Notes under the pieces: generated by a model | What the model was told of the DNA's origin: nothing | What the model saw: the letters and a program-made list of their open reading frames with translations, nothing else | Databases searched by the model: none | Part shown: positions 25,701 through 33,494 of the stretch, piece by piece | How positions within the stretch are numbered: position 1 is the stretch's first letter | How the letters are laid out: each line of letters opens with the position of its first letter | Program-made: the position numbers and the translations under genes | Source: Nocardia albiluteola | Lineage (GTDB): Bacteria; Actinomycetota; Actinomycetes; Mycobacteriales; Mycobacteriaceae | DNA length: 64,000 bases | Assembly: GCF_018860155.1 (NCBI RefSeq) | Contig: NZ_JAHKNI010000025.1 | Location: 40,403 to 104,402 of the forward strand | Direction of reading: 5' to 3'

Positions 25701-26222
25701 CCGTGCGATCCCGAAGTCGGTGAGCTGTGGCTCACCGTAGTCGGTCAGCAGCACGTTGCCCGGTTTGATGTCGCGATGAAGGATCCCGGCCCGGTGCGCG
25801 GTCTCCAGGGCGCCGGCGAGTTTGATCGCGGTCCCGATCGCCTCCTCGACGGGCAGGCAACCCTCCTTGCGGATGCGGGCCTCGAGCGAGCCGTGGGAAT
25901 GATAGGGCATCATCAGGTACGGCAGCCCGCTGCGAGTGGTCCCGACCTGCAGGATCTGCACGATGTTCGGGTGGCCCGACAGCGTGCCCATAGCCTGCTG
26001 CTCGCGCACGAACCGCTCGACGTTCTCCGGTTCCTGACCCGAGGTCGCAGTCAGCACCTTGACCGCGACACGGCGATTCAACGCCCGCTGCCGACACCGG
26101 TACACCACACCGAAACCGCCTCGGCCCACCACGTGCGGATCATCGAGGCCGGTGCCCGCCAAATCCTTTTCGATATCGGGGGGCCGGTCGCGTTGGGTTG
26201 CCATCGGGTCCGAGTCGGCCAT
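22794..26222 (-). CDS. PknK-like serine/threonine kinase fused to a MalT/LuxR-type STAND ATPase
   Basis: The 1142-residue protein begins with a Hanks-type kinase domain (residues about 25-290): glycine loop GRGGFGVVYR, VAVKVL lysine, catalytic loop HRDIKPGNVLL, DFGIAR and APEV. A linker leads to a STAND ATPase with Walker A APAGFGKSTLA (about residue 383) and VVIDDWHRV as Walker B, then a long helical repeat region of MalT/AfsR type. Size and order match mycobacterial PknK (about 1100 residues). There is no transmembrane helix, so it is cytosolic. It lies alone, between two aromatic operons, and may phosphorylate local regulators. A truncated relative occurs at 54805-55245. Confidence 0.92.
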   Translation of the reverse strand: MADSDPMATQRDRPPDIEKDLAGTGLDDPHVVGRGGFGVVYRCRQRALNRRVAVKVLTATSGQEPENVERFVREQQAMGTLSGHPNIVQILQVGTTRSGLPYLMMPYHSHGSLEARIRKEGCLPVEEAIGTAIKLAGALETAHRAGILHRDIKPGNVLLTDYGEPQLTDFGIARIEGGFETTAGVVTGSPAFTAPEVLRSGSPSVASDVYGLGATLFCMITGHAAFERRSGEQLVAQFVRIADAPVPDLRPDGFSSDMCAAIEASMARDPADRPRSAAAFGELLRDIQRHSGVAVQDMTLPMIAADDHVANSHQTTGSSAIRSDWSPSVRHSSAPPSPETKYRPVISGRALVHRGRLIDALRAGARPRLTVIHAPAGFGKSTLAAQWATYLSEEQDVAVAWLNADHDDNNLVWFLTHLIEAIHRVRPALAPSLHQVLEEQGEPATRYVLTTLINTIHEHGERVAVVIDDWHRVTDTAAGGALRFLLENGCHHLQIVVTSRSSAGLPMATLRVRDELVEIDSAALRFDDTEANSFLVEVGGLPLSGDEVTGLRDRTEGWAAALQLASLSLRGHHDPAELISHMSGRHHTIAAYLAENVLNAVDPTLLDVLLETSLPERICGDLTSALTGRRHGQALVEDIERRDLFLRRIDESGEWFRYSHLFAQFLRQRLARDHPERVQALHRAAAAWFGEHGMLSEAIDHALAAGDEEQAVELVETHAMDYVQHARFATLLGLVGKLPPAGLATRPRLLVALAWAQMMLRQPAEMNTTLRLVRTALGGAVHGADSDIAAEAALIAAFARALADRVAGADQTVADCLARTDTLSPWALSAASGVAAILAIYRFEFDRARTWLDWAAPYNQQIGGTYGLMYSHCLAGLAAREQLDIDAAERSFRTALQASSERSYVARLAGALLGDLLYERDELGAAEQLLDEVREHVIEGGLVEFIMAVYATGARIKAVHGDLDAAMKLLDESARIARTLALPRLAARIANEQIRLGLPITIAETPAEGDDGIATLTAELNEDSEIRLLLNDGTRAQLATACTRAAALRASIDAVQRPRAALHAQLLLAACRAAAGRTDEAKDTLIPALATCAEIGLIRPLRDEGPAITALIRALETDLRTGHWHDAWPRIPQAFLTTVSAG

Positions 26223-26287
26223 GGTCTTGCCCTGTCTCAGGCGTCCGCGGTGCTGCCGCGCTGAGTTACCAGTTTAGGTCGGCTGCA

Positions 26288-27013
26288 TCACAGCCAAGCC
26301 GGCGCGGCTTCGTCTCCCTTGATTTCGACGCCTATCGCCCCGCGGCCGGTGGCCCAGCGCACCACCGCGGCCTGGGACCCCGACACCCGGGTGCTGTTCG
26401 GCTCGGACTCCTGGATCTCGATCGGCGGGCGGCCGTCGACGCACAGGGACACACCCGCGCCACGATCCCGGGCGCGCCACATGGCTACGACATCGGCCAA
26501 TACACCGTCGAGCACGATGTCGGGGAAGTCGGCGAAACGACCACCGTTGCCGAGGTCCACGGCATGGATCCACACCTCACGGGCGCGCATCCAGGATGTC
26601 TCGGAGGCAGGAACGGTACGTCCCTGGGCGGTCCGCACCAGCGAGCGCCACGCACTCTCGGGCAGGTTCCTCCAGCGCTCGGCGAGCCGAGCGGTGGTGT
26701 GCGTGAAGAGGTTTCGAATCGCCGCTGCAGGCAACGTTGCGCCCTCGTGGATTTCCCGCCCGCGCTGCTCGGGCGATTCGTACATCGGCGTTTCGACACC
26801 ACTTGCCGCCCAGTCCAGCAGGCGGCACAGCGCGGCCGCGTTGTAACCGACGTGGGCGACCAGGTGCCGCCGGGTCCACCCCGGCAGCAACGTGTCACCG
26901 TCGAGTTCGTCGTCGGTGAGTTCGGCGAGACGCCGTGCGAAGTATGCCGTTCCGCGGTGCGCGATCAGCAGTCGCTCGGGCAACGGTCGTGCGGCGAAAT
27001 CCATTCCCGGCAT
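26288..27013 (-). CDS. Mycothiol-dependent maleylpyruvate isomerase
   Basis: The 241-residue protein has the N-terminal metal-binding DinB-like bundle: His in RRHLVAHVGYNA (about residue 52) and E-x3-H in AREVWIHAVDLGN (about 144-148), the ligands known for maleylpyruvate isomerase, and the C-terminal MDMPI domain. It converts maleylpyruvate to fumarylpyruvate with mycothiol as cofactor, step three of the gentisate pathway. It follows the fumarylpyruvate hydrolase gene by two bases and forms one transcript with it and gentisate dioxygenase. The assignment is strong because every other pathway step is adjacent. Confidence 0.9.
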   Translation of the reverse strand: MPGMDFAARPLPERLLIAHRGTAYFARRLAELTDDELDGDTLLPGWTRRHLVAHVGYNAAALCRLLDWAASGVETPMYESPEQRGREIHEGATLPAAAIRNLFTHTTARLAERWRNLPESAWRSLVRTAQGRTVPASETSWMRAREVWIHAVDLGNGGRFADFPDIVLDGVLADVVAMWRARDRGAGVSLCVDGRPPIEIQESEPNSTRVSGSQAAVVRWATGRGAIGVEIKGDEAAPAWL

Positions 27014-27015
27014 CC

Positions 27016-27852
27016 CTACTTGACGATGGTCTTGTTCCGGACCGACCCGATTCCCTCGACAGTGACTTCGATCGTCTCGCCGTCCTGGATATAGCGAGCC
27101 GGCTTCCGGGCATGTCCGACTCCGCCGGTCGTACCGGTGCAGATCACGTCACCGGGCTGCAAGGTCACGATCTGGGAGATGTAGTGGACCAGCCGCGCCG
27201 GCCCGAAGACCAGGTCGTCGGTTGTCGCTGATTGCATCAACTCCCCGTCCAGTCGCGCCTCGATCCTGGTGCCAGGGACATAGTCGGTGTCCAGCACCGG
27301 TCCGAATCCCGTGGCCTTCTCGAACCATTTGCCTTGATCCCACTGGATCGACCGGAACTGGTAGTCGCGCATCGTGTAGTCGTTGACGACGGAGTAGCCG
27401 GCGATGCAGTCCGGCGCCTCGTCCTCGGATACCTGCCTCGCGCACTTGCCGATGATCACTGCCAGCTCGGCTTCCCAGTCGAGAGCCCCAGCGGCGTAGG
27501 CCGGAATCACCACATCGTCGTACGGCCCGGTGAGCGATTCCGCGAATTTCGCGAACAACGTCGGATATTCGGGCTTCTCCCGGCCCATTTCAGCGATGTG
27601 CGAGGCGTAGTTCAACCCGACGCAGATGACCTTGCCCGGCCGTGGCACCACCGGCCCGTAATCCGCAGTGGCGAGATCGATCGTCTTTCCGCTGCCCTGC
27701 CCACCATCTGCGGCTGCAGCGATGGACTTCCACTCGGGATGGACGAGCAGAGCCGACAGATCTCGGTAGCCGTCGATCACCGTCGCCGTCCATTCGTTAT
27801 CGACGCGGACGGCGACGGTGGTTCCTTGCAGCCGGAGAGTTGCCAATTTCAT
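27016..27852 (-). CDS. Fumarylpyruvate hydrolase (FAH family)
   Basis: The 278-residue protein contains VGLNYASHIAEMGREKPEYP (about residue 78), the metal site LDWEAELAVIIGKCA (about 123), GYSVVNDYTMRDYQFR (about 150) and IVTLQPGDVICTGTTGGVGH (about 230), typical of FAH-family acylpyruvases. Between gentisate dioxygenase (7 bases upstream) and maleylpyruvate isomerase, the expected reaction is hydrolysis of fumarylpyruvate to fumarate and pyruvate. AAGGAG lies 11 bases before the ATG. Confidence 0.92.
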   Translation of the reverse strand: MKLATLRLQGTTVAVRVDNEWTATVIDGYRDLSALLVHPEWKSIAAAADGGQGSGKTIDLATADYGPVVPRPGKVICVGLNYASHIAEMGREKPEYPTLFAKFAESLTGPYDDVVIPAYAAGALDWEAELAVIIGKCARQVSEDEAPDCIAGYSVVNDYTMRDYQFRSIQWDQGKWFEKATGFGPVLDTDYVPGTRIEARLDGELMQSATTDDLVFGPARLVHYISQIVTLQPGDVICTGTTGGVGHARKPARYIQDGETIEVTVEGIGSVRNKTIVK

Positions 27853-27858
27853 CGGGAA

Positions 27859-28941
27859 TCATGCTCCTTCGACGGTCAGCGAGCGGGACAGATGCAGGCG
27901 CTCCATGATGGGAGCGTCCGAGAACACGAAAAGGTCCAGCCGGGACTCGGATTCGATCGACAGCGAAGTCCACGACGGGACCGTGATCAGATCGCCCTTG
28001 TGTACCGTGTGCACTTCGCCTCCGAGATGGAAACGCGCGGTGCCTTCGAAAACCTGGTACACGGCCGAACCGACATCCCGGCGGGTGCGCGTCCGTGTCC
28101 CCTCCCGCAACCGGTGGAACTCTGCGCGCATGGTCGGCATCACGTCACCGCCATGTGTCGGATTGATGTAGCGGACGGCCGCATGGCCGGGCTCGACGGT
28201 GGCCGGATATCCCTCGTCTTCGAGCGCGAGCTGCTCGGTGAGAGCGCGGTCCGTATGCTCCCACCGGTACGCGGCGACAGGCGAACTCGCTGTGGCGTCG
28301 AGTCCCACCAGCGGCCGCAGCCCCGGATGCGACCAGAGTCGCTCCGAACGCGAAATGTCGGGAGTGGCGTCATCGGTGACGGCGTCCGAGCCGAATTCGA
28401 AGAAGCCGGTGTCGACGGCGCGGGCAAACGGGATGTCGAGTCCGTCGAGCCAGGCCATGGGCTGATCGGTTTCATTGTGATGACCATGGAAGTGCCAGCC
28501 CGGAGTGAGCAGGAAATCGCCCCGACGCATGGCGACCGGATCGCCGTTGACCACGGTCCACACACCTTCGCCCTCGAGGACGAACCGAAATGCGTTCTGG
28601 CTGTGGCGATGTTCGGGTGCGACTTCCTTCGGCCCCAAGTACTGAATCGCCGCCCACAGCGTCGGGGTCGCGTACGGAAGGCCCCCCAGTCCGGGGTTGG
28701 CCAACGCAATCGCCCGGCGCTCCCCGCCACGGCCTACCGGTACCAGGTCGCCGGCCCGGGCCGCTAGTGGGTACAGCTTCGACCAGCGCCATACGAACGG
28801 CATCGCCTTCGAAGTGGGCACCATCGGCATCAGGTCACCAAGTTGCGTCCACAGCGGGTTGAGGTGCTCCTGCGCGAAATCGATATAAAGCCGTTCGAGC
28901 TCGAGGTCCTTCCAGTCCGAAGACTGCTCAGCCGCGGTCAT
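27859..28941 (-). CDS. Gentisate 1,2-dioxygenase
   Basis: The bicupin protein has 360 residues from the ATG at 28941, the usual length of the family. The first cupin has the Fe(II) site EHRHSQNAFRFVLEG (about residue 104), with two of the histidines as ligands, followed by RRGDFLLTPGWHFHGH (about 140). The second cupin, from about 240, has a degenerate site (GSAVYQVFEGTARFHLGG; DLITVPSWTSLSIES). The enzyme opens the gentisate ring to maleylpyruvate. AAGGAG lies 10 bases before the chosen ATG; in-frame starts at 28962 and 28983 lack such support. First gene of the minus-strand gentisate operon. Confidence 0.94.
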   Translation of the reverse strand: MTAAEQSSDWKDLELERLYIDFAQEHLNPLWTQLGDLMPMVPTSKAMPFVWRWSKLYPLAARAGDLVPVGRGGERRAIALANPGLGGLPYATPTLWAAIQYLGPKEVAPEHRHSQNAFRFVLEGEGVWTVVNGDPVAMRRGDFLLTPGWHFHGHHNETDQPMAWLDGLDIPFARAVDTGFFEFGSDAVTDDATPDISRSERLWSHPGLRPLVGLDATASSPVAAYRWEHTDRALTEQLALEDEGYPATVEPGHAAVRYINPTHGGDVMPTMRAEFHRLREGTRTRTRRDVGSAVYQVFEGTARFHLGGEVHTVHKGDLITVPSWTSLSIESESRLDLFVFSDAPIMERLHLSRSLTVEGA

Positions 28942-29055
28942 GTCTGCAGAACTCCTTGCCATCGAGCGGCAACAGCCGCACAAAACACCCCGTGCGGCTA
29001 CGTTATCCGCGGCGATGACCCGCCCGGCAGAGCATTCTTCTCTCCAGAAAAGTAT

Positions 29056-29871
29056 TCAGACCTCGATATCGCCGACGTCCGCCTCGATACCCCGAACGGT
29101 GCTCTGCATCTGTGCGATGAGGGGCCCACGCAGATGTTGTTGGTAGCGCACAACCGGGATCGATACCGAGATGGCACCGAGCGCGTCCCCGGCGCGATTG
29201 CGAATGGACATACCGAAGGCGGCGATGCCCATTTCCGTCTGCTGCAGGTTGATCGCGAAGCCGGCCTGCCGGCAACCGGCGAGCTCACGAACGAAGGTTT
29301 CGAACTGCTCCGGCGGCATCGTCCGGTCTCCCGGAGCCGAGTCCTGCTCGGGCCAGTCGGGGGAACGAAGATACAGCTGAGCCAGCCTGTCTTCGCGCAG
29401 CTCGGCGAGCAGTATCCTGCCGCCGGCCGTGCGTTCGGCATCGAGCACTTGCCCCTGCCGGTCGCCGACCCGCAGCATCTCGCTCGATTCGGCCGACAAC
29501 AGGAATCGCACCTGCGTCCCGACCCGGATCACCAGGTTGACCGTCTCGCCACACCGGCTTGCGAGCGCTTCCATGTGGGGGCGCGACAGCTCGGTGAACT
29601 CCCGGGTCCAACCTCGTCGCGTGGGACCGGCGCCCATCGCCGGTCCGGGGTGATATCGCCGAGCCTCATCCTGGATAGCGAATCCGCGGTACAGCAGCAT
29701 CGCGAAGAGGCGGTGCGCCGTCGACGGTGCAACACCCAGTTCGGTCGCGGCCTGACTCAATCGCACCGCCCCCACGTCGCGCAGCAACTGCACGAGTCGC
29801 AATGCGTTATCGACCGATTCCAGCATGTAAGCGGGCTTTTCGATCATCGGTCGATGACTCGATTTCTGCAT
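29056..29871 (-). CDS. IclR-family regulator of the gentisate genes
   Basis: The 271-residue regulator has an IclR winged helix (SVDNALRLVQLLRDVGAVRL, QAATELGVAPSTAHRLFAML) and effector domain (CGETVNLVIRVGTQVRFLLS; AERTAGGRILLAEL; GFAINLQQTEMGIAAFGMSI). I use the ATG at 29871; upstream in-frame sequence to 30195 is antisense to the hydroxylase and rejected. No clear ribosome-binding site is seen. It lies between the gentisate operon and the divergent hydroxylase, 49 bases from the latter, so it probably controls both. Confidence 0.88.
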   Translation of the reverse strand: MQKSSHRPMIEKPAYMLESVDNALRLVQLLRDVGAVRLSQAATELGVAPSTAHRLFAMLLYRGFAIQDEARRYHPGPAMGAGPTRRGWTREFTELSRPHMEALASRCGETVNLVIRVGTQVRFLLSAESSEMLRVGDRQGQVLDAERTAGGRILLAELREDRLAQLYLRSPDWPEQDSAPGDRTMPPEQFETFVRELAGCRQAGFAINLQQTEMGIAAFGMSIRNRAGDALGAISVSIPVVRYQQHLRGPLIAQMQSTVRGIEADVGDIEV

Positions 29872-29920
29872 AGTGGAATTATATTGTCCCGGAACATTCG
29901 CCCCAACGAGGGTTGACGAT

Positions 29921-31123
29921 GTGGACAGGACGGATCTGAACAACGCACACATTGTCGTCGTCGGCGGCGGTATCGGGGGCGTCGCGGCCGCGCTCGCACT
30001 CGCCACGAAGGGCGCCGAGGTCACACTCCTCGAGCAGGCGCCGGAGTTCGGCGAGGTCGGTGCCGGTCTACAGATCGGACCACACGGATCGCGAATCCTG
30101 TCGAAATGGGGTTTGCTGGAACCGGCCCTCGCCATGGGCGTACAGCCGAAGAACCTCGTGTTCCGTGACGCATTGACCGCCGAGATGCTCACCACGATCG
30201 ATCTGGGCGATGCCTTCCAAGCGCACTACCACGGGCCGTACTTCGTCATCCACCGCAGCGATCTGCACCGCCTGCTCGTCGACTCCGCGCGGAGCGCCGG
30301 GGCACATCTCGTCACCGGCGTCACCGTGCTGTCGGCGGTGACCGACGGTGACCGTGCCATCGTCACCAGCGTCGACGGACGGACCTGGCAGGCGGACGTC
30401 GTCCTCGGCATGGACGGGCTGAAATCCACACTGCGTCAACATATTTCCGACGACGATCCCGTACCGTCCGGCTACGTCGCCTACCGCGGCACCTTCCCCG
30501 TCGATCAGGTGGACGTCGCCTACGATCCCGACGATGTCGTCGGCTATATCGGGCCCGGCTGCCATTTCATCCAGTACCCGTTGCGCGGCGGCACCATGCT
30601 GAACCAGGTGGCCGTCTTCGAATCCCCCGGCTTCACCCGCGGAGCTGCGGAGTGGGGCGGTCCCGATGAACTGGCGGACGCCTACGCGCACTGCCATCAG
30701 AACGTGCGGGACGGCATCGAGCAGCTGTGGACAGACCGCTGGTGGCCGATGTACGACCGCGAACCGATCGACAATTGGGTGGACGGGCGGCTCATCCTGC
30801 TCGGTGACGCCGCACACCCGCCTCTGCAATACTTGGCCTCCGGCGCGGTGATGGCCATCGAGGACGCGGACTATATAGCGGAGTACGCCGCACGGCGCTA
30901 CCCGGACCTCGGCACCGAGGGGTGGCCCGTCATCCTCGCCGAGGTCAACAAGCATCGAGCACCCCGCTGCAATCGGATCCTCACCACCGGACGAATGTGG
31001 GGCGAGCTGTGGCACTTCGGCGGAACCGCACGACTCGTCCGCAACGAGCTGTTCCAAACAAGGGACACAACCAGTTACAAGTACACCGACTGGCTCTGGG
31101 CGTACTCCCCCACCTATGCCTGA
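29921..31123 (+). CDS. 3-Hydroxybenzoate 6-monooxygenase (FAD)
   Basis: From the GTG at 29921 (GAGGG 10 bases upstream) the protein has 400 residues, matching 3-hydroxybenzoate 6-hydroxylases of Rhodococcus. It shows FAD motif HIVVVGGGIGGVAAALALA, the DG motif VVLGMDGLKSTLRQHI (about 155), and GRLILLGDAAHPPLQYLASG (about 290) with AVMAIEDADYIAEYAA, close to the signature of this enzyme group. It para-hydroxylates 3-hydroxybenzoate to gentisate with NADH and O2. Gentisate dioxygenase and the remaining enzymes are encoded divergently, so the route to fumarate and pyruvate is complete. Confidence 0.9.
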   Translation: MDRTDLNNAHIVVVGGGIGGVAAALALATKGAEVTLLEQAPEFGEVGAGLQIGPHGSRILSKWGLLEPALAMGVQPKNLVFRDALTAEMLTTIDLGDAFQAHYHGPYFVIHRSDLHRLLVDSARSAGAHLVTGVTVLSAVTDGDRAIVTSVDGRTWQADVVLGMDGLKSTLRQHISDDDPVPSGYVAYRGTFPVDQVDVAYDPDDVVGYIGPGCHFIQYPLRGGTMLNQVAVFESPGFTRGAAEWGGPDELADAYAHCHQNVRDGIEQLWTDRWWPMYDREPIDNWVDGRLILLGDAAHPPLQYLASGAVMAIEDADYIAEYAARRYPDLGTEGWPVILAEVNKHRAPRCNRILTTGRMWGELWHFGGTARLVRNELFQTRDTTSYKYTDWLWAYSPTYA

Positions 31124-31151
31124 TCCCGGATGGCACGACGATCAGTACCGG

Positions 31152-31400
31152 TCAGGCTTGCGCGGCGAGGTTCTCCGCGCAGGCAGCCAGTAGCGCGGAC
31201 AGCGCACGCTCGGCATCGGATCCCATATCGCCGAGCATCTTTCGTTCGACCGCGGTCACCGCATCCTCCGCGGCACGCAGACTCGCCTCGCCGTCGGGGG
31301 CAGCGAGACCGGCCTGGTGCGCCCGATATCAGCACGGTCGGCAACCGCGACGAGTCCGGCTCGGCGCAGTCCCCCGAGCGCAAATAGGCTGGAACAGTTC
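31152..31400 (-). pseudogene. C-terminal fragment of a MarR-family regulator
   Basis: The minus strand encodes GGLRRAGLVAVADRADIGRT (wing region of MarR), then, after a frameshift near 31310, ASLRAAEDAVTAVERKMLGD and ALSALLAACAENLAAQA with a TGA at 31152-31154. This matches the last two helices of MarR proteins. The DNA-binding N-terminus is absent. It is a relic just downstream of the 3-hydroxybenzoate hydroxylase and converges on it. Confidence 0.65.
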
Positions 31401-31855
31401 CTCGTTCGGACCGTTTCTGCGCTTTGCGACGAACAGCGAACCTGCAGGTGGACGGTGGTTCGATACGACGAAACCATTGAAACCACGCTTCCAACCTTCC
31501 TGGCCGCCTGTCTATTTGGATCTACAGAACGTCGACAGGACGTCACGGAATCACTGGCGTTGTGGGCACGCTCCGAAAGGCCAGGCAACCGTGTACCGTA
31601 CGCCGTCTTTGGCGACGATCCGATGGCCAGCGACGGATTTCCATCGTCGCGTCGTCCACGTGTCAACGGCATGCCAGATCCCTTCATCCTGGCAGTCGAC
31701 AGCAGGAGGTCGGTGTTCGCGCGCCCGAAACCCTCGGACAGAGCGTGATCGTATTGATCGAGAAACTCCTGATCGATTTGCCGACCGTGGATTTCGCTGC
31801 GCTGGCCTGGCGCGATCACGGTGAGCGAGATGCGCAACTACGGTGCGCTCTTCTT
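31401..31855. other. No identifiable intact gene (decayed sequence)
   Basis: Several medium-length frames exist on both strands, for example a minus-strand frame around 31840-31690 reading MRISLTVIAPGQRSEIHGRQ, but none matches a family I recognise and frames shift within it. I read it as decayed coding DNA between a MarR relic and an IS relic. Confidence 0.4.
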
Positions 31856-32188
31856 AGTGAGCGTCCGGGAACTGTGGTCTTGCTCGGGTGAGTCGGCGTG
31901 ACATGGTCATGATGGTGGCGATGTAGACCATGGCCTCGTGGTGGTCGGGTCGGGTTTCGTAATCGCGGACGCAGCGGCGGTGTTTGCTGATCCAGGCCAG
32001 GTTCGTTCCACGACCCAGCGGCGCGGCAGAACTACGGAGCCGGGATCGGTGCAAGCTCCGCCACGCCGAGTCGAATATCCCTCACCCCCAACCATATTCG
32101 CCGATCCGGCGCCATCGAACCCGGTGCCACCGAGCTCACCGGCAACCCGCCACCGACCACGGCTGAGCAGAGTTCCCGGACGCTCACT
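31856..32188. mobile_element. Internally deleted IS5-family-like element with 18-bp perfect inverted repeats
   Basis: AGTGAGCGTCCGGGAACT at 31856-31873 is repeated in inverted form at 32171-32188, all 18 bases. Between them, on the minus strand, lies the end of a transposase (LAWISKHRRCVRDYETRPDH, then HEAMVYIATIMTMSRRLTRA; the preceding VLPRRWVVERTW is in another frame). That pattern is the C-terminus of IS5-group DDE transposases. With only about 330 bp left, the element has lost most of its gene, and a frameshift splits the remainder, so it is non-autonomous. Confidence 0.75.
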
Positions 32189-32270
32189 CAGGCGAGGGAA
32201 CCTGCGTTTCCTGCGGTTAGCAGGACATGCCGAATATCCCTCTACCACCCGCACATGTGCCGTGCTACGA

Positions 32271-32296
32271 TAAGTTATCGATCGACCACTAACTTA
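32271..32296. promoter_or_regulatory. Inverted repeat TAAGTTA-N12-TAACTTA upstream of the SnoaL/TetR pair
   Basis: TAAGTTA at 32271-32277 and TAACTTA at 32290-32296 form perfect 7-bp arms around 12 bases, ending 9 bases upstream of the ATG at 32306. AT-rich arms in high-GC DNA are typical of TetR-family operators, and a TetR gene is second in the operon. Confidence 0.55.
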
Positions 32297-32305
32297 GGAC
32301 TGAAC

Positions 32306-32773
32306 ATGACAGTCAAGGAAGACGCCCGCCGCGCTGCTGCCCAGCACACCCTGGCCGAGCACCTGCGCCTGACCGCCGCCGGACGCGTCGATGAATGGGT
32401 GACGCTGTTCGCCCCGGACGCGGTGCTCGAGTTCCCGTACGCGCCGGCCGGAGTGCCTCGGCGGGTAACCGGGCGAGACGCACTGCGCGCCCACATGAGC
32501 AACTTTCCCGAGACCTTTGACGTGGAGTTCGCCGACCTGGTGTTCCACGAAACGGTCGATCCGAGTCTGGTGATCGCCGAATTCCGCTCGAAGGGCACGG
32601 CGTTGCCGACCGGCAAGCCGTACGAGCAGACGTGCATCTCCGTCGTCCGAACCGACGATGACGCGCGCATCACCCACTACCTGGACTACTGGAACCCGCT
32701 GGTAGCCATCGAGGCGCTCACACCCCAGGATGTGCCGTCCAACCCTGACCTCAGCGTAACTTTTGGGGGCTGA
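32306..32773 (+). CDS. SnoaL-like / NTF2-fold protein (PhzA/B type)
   Basis: The 155-residue protein fits the NTF2-like cone fold: helix AEHLRLTAAGRVDEWVTLFA, strand VLEFPYAPAGVPRRVTGRDAL, strands VIAEFRSKGTAL and CISVVRTDDDARITHYLDYW, a standard ending of SnoaL/PhzA-like proteins. These are isomerases, cyclases or ligand-binding proteins. The ATG at 32306 is preferred over an upstream frame that overlaps the inverted-repeat operator. A TetR gene follows 26 bases downstream, and the pair is probably autoregulated. Substrate unknown. Confidence 0.8.
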   Translation: MTVKEDARRAAAQHTLAEHLRLTAAGRVDEWVTLFAPDAVLEFPYAPAGVPRRVTGRDALRAHMSNFPETFDVEFADLVFHETVDPSLVIAEFRSKGTALPTGKPYEQTCISVVRTDDDARITHYLDYWNPLVAIEALTPQDVPSNPDLSVTFGG

Positions 32774-32799
32774 GGTGGAGCCGTGTTTAACTGACGCCT

Positions 32800-33348
32800 A
32801 TGCCCGCCGCCGGCACTAGCACGAAGAGCGACGAACGACGTCGGACCATCATGGCCGCCGCGGTCGAATGCTTCGCGCAAAAGGGCTTCTACGGCACGAC
32901 GACGCACGAGATCGCAGAGTGGGTCGGTATCTCTCAGCCGTATCTCTATCGCCTGTACCCGAACAAGGAAGCGCTGTTCGCGGCGGTGGTCGACCACGTG
33001 TCCGTCGCAATGACCGAAACGCTGGTCGCTCACTCGCCGGCCTCGGGTGGAGCCGGGCTGGCGCCCGAGGCGGCGTTGGATGCGGCGCGCGGCGCATACA
33101 CTGCGCTCGTCGCGGACCGGAACATCCTGCGTTTCCTCATGCACGCGAACTGTGCCGTCGGCGAGCCGCTCGTGGCGCAGGCCGTGCGCCGGTGCTACGC
33201 CAAACAGGTTGACACCGTTCAGCATCTGCTGGGCGACGATGACGCCGTGCGGCGCTGGTTCGGCGCCGGAATGCTCGACAATGTGGTCGCCGTGCTGGGT
33301 CTGGCCGACGTCGATGAGCCGTGGGCGCACGTCCTCACCACTCGATGA
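32800..33348 (+). CDS. TetR-family transcriptional regulator
   Basis: The 182-residue protein has the TetR DNA-binding domain (RRTIMAAAVECFAQKGFYGT; HEIAEWVGISQPYLYRLYPN with KEALFAAV) and a helical ligand domain. It follows the SnoaL-like gene on the same strand. The inverted repeat at 32271-32296 is its likely operator, giving negative feedback on the two genes. The ligand is unknown. Confidence 0.88.
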   Translation: MPAAGTSTKSDERRRTIMAAAVECFAQKGFYGTTTHEIAEWVGISQPYLYRLYPNKEALFAAVVDHVSVAMTETLVAHSPASGGAGLAPEAALDAARGAYTALVADRNILRFLMHANCAVGEPLVAQAVRRCYAKQVDTVQHLLGDDDAVRRWFGAGMLDNVVAVLGLADVDEPWAHVLTTR

Positions 33349-33494
33349 CCCGACGCCGGCAGTTCGGCGACGAGGGCCCCGAGCCTTCCTCGTCGGCCAG
33401 CTCGGCCGGTGAGACTCGGCTTCTTCGCCCAGCTGCGGGGCAGGCTTCTTCCGAGGCAGCCTCCTGGTCATGAGAATGACGAGCGACCAGTTCA

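Noticed and set aside
25284..26264. A 326-residue plus-strand open frame
   Set aside because: It is antisense to the kinase domain of the PknK-like protein and has no recognisable domain.
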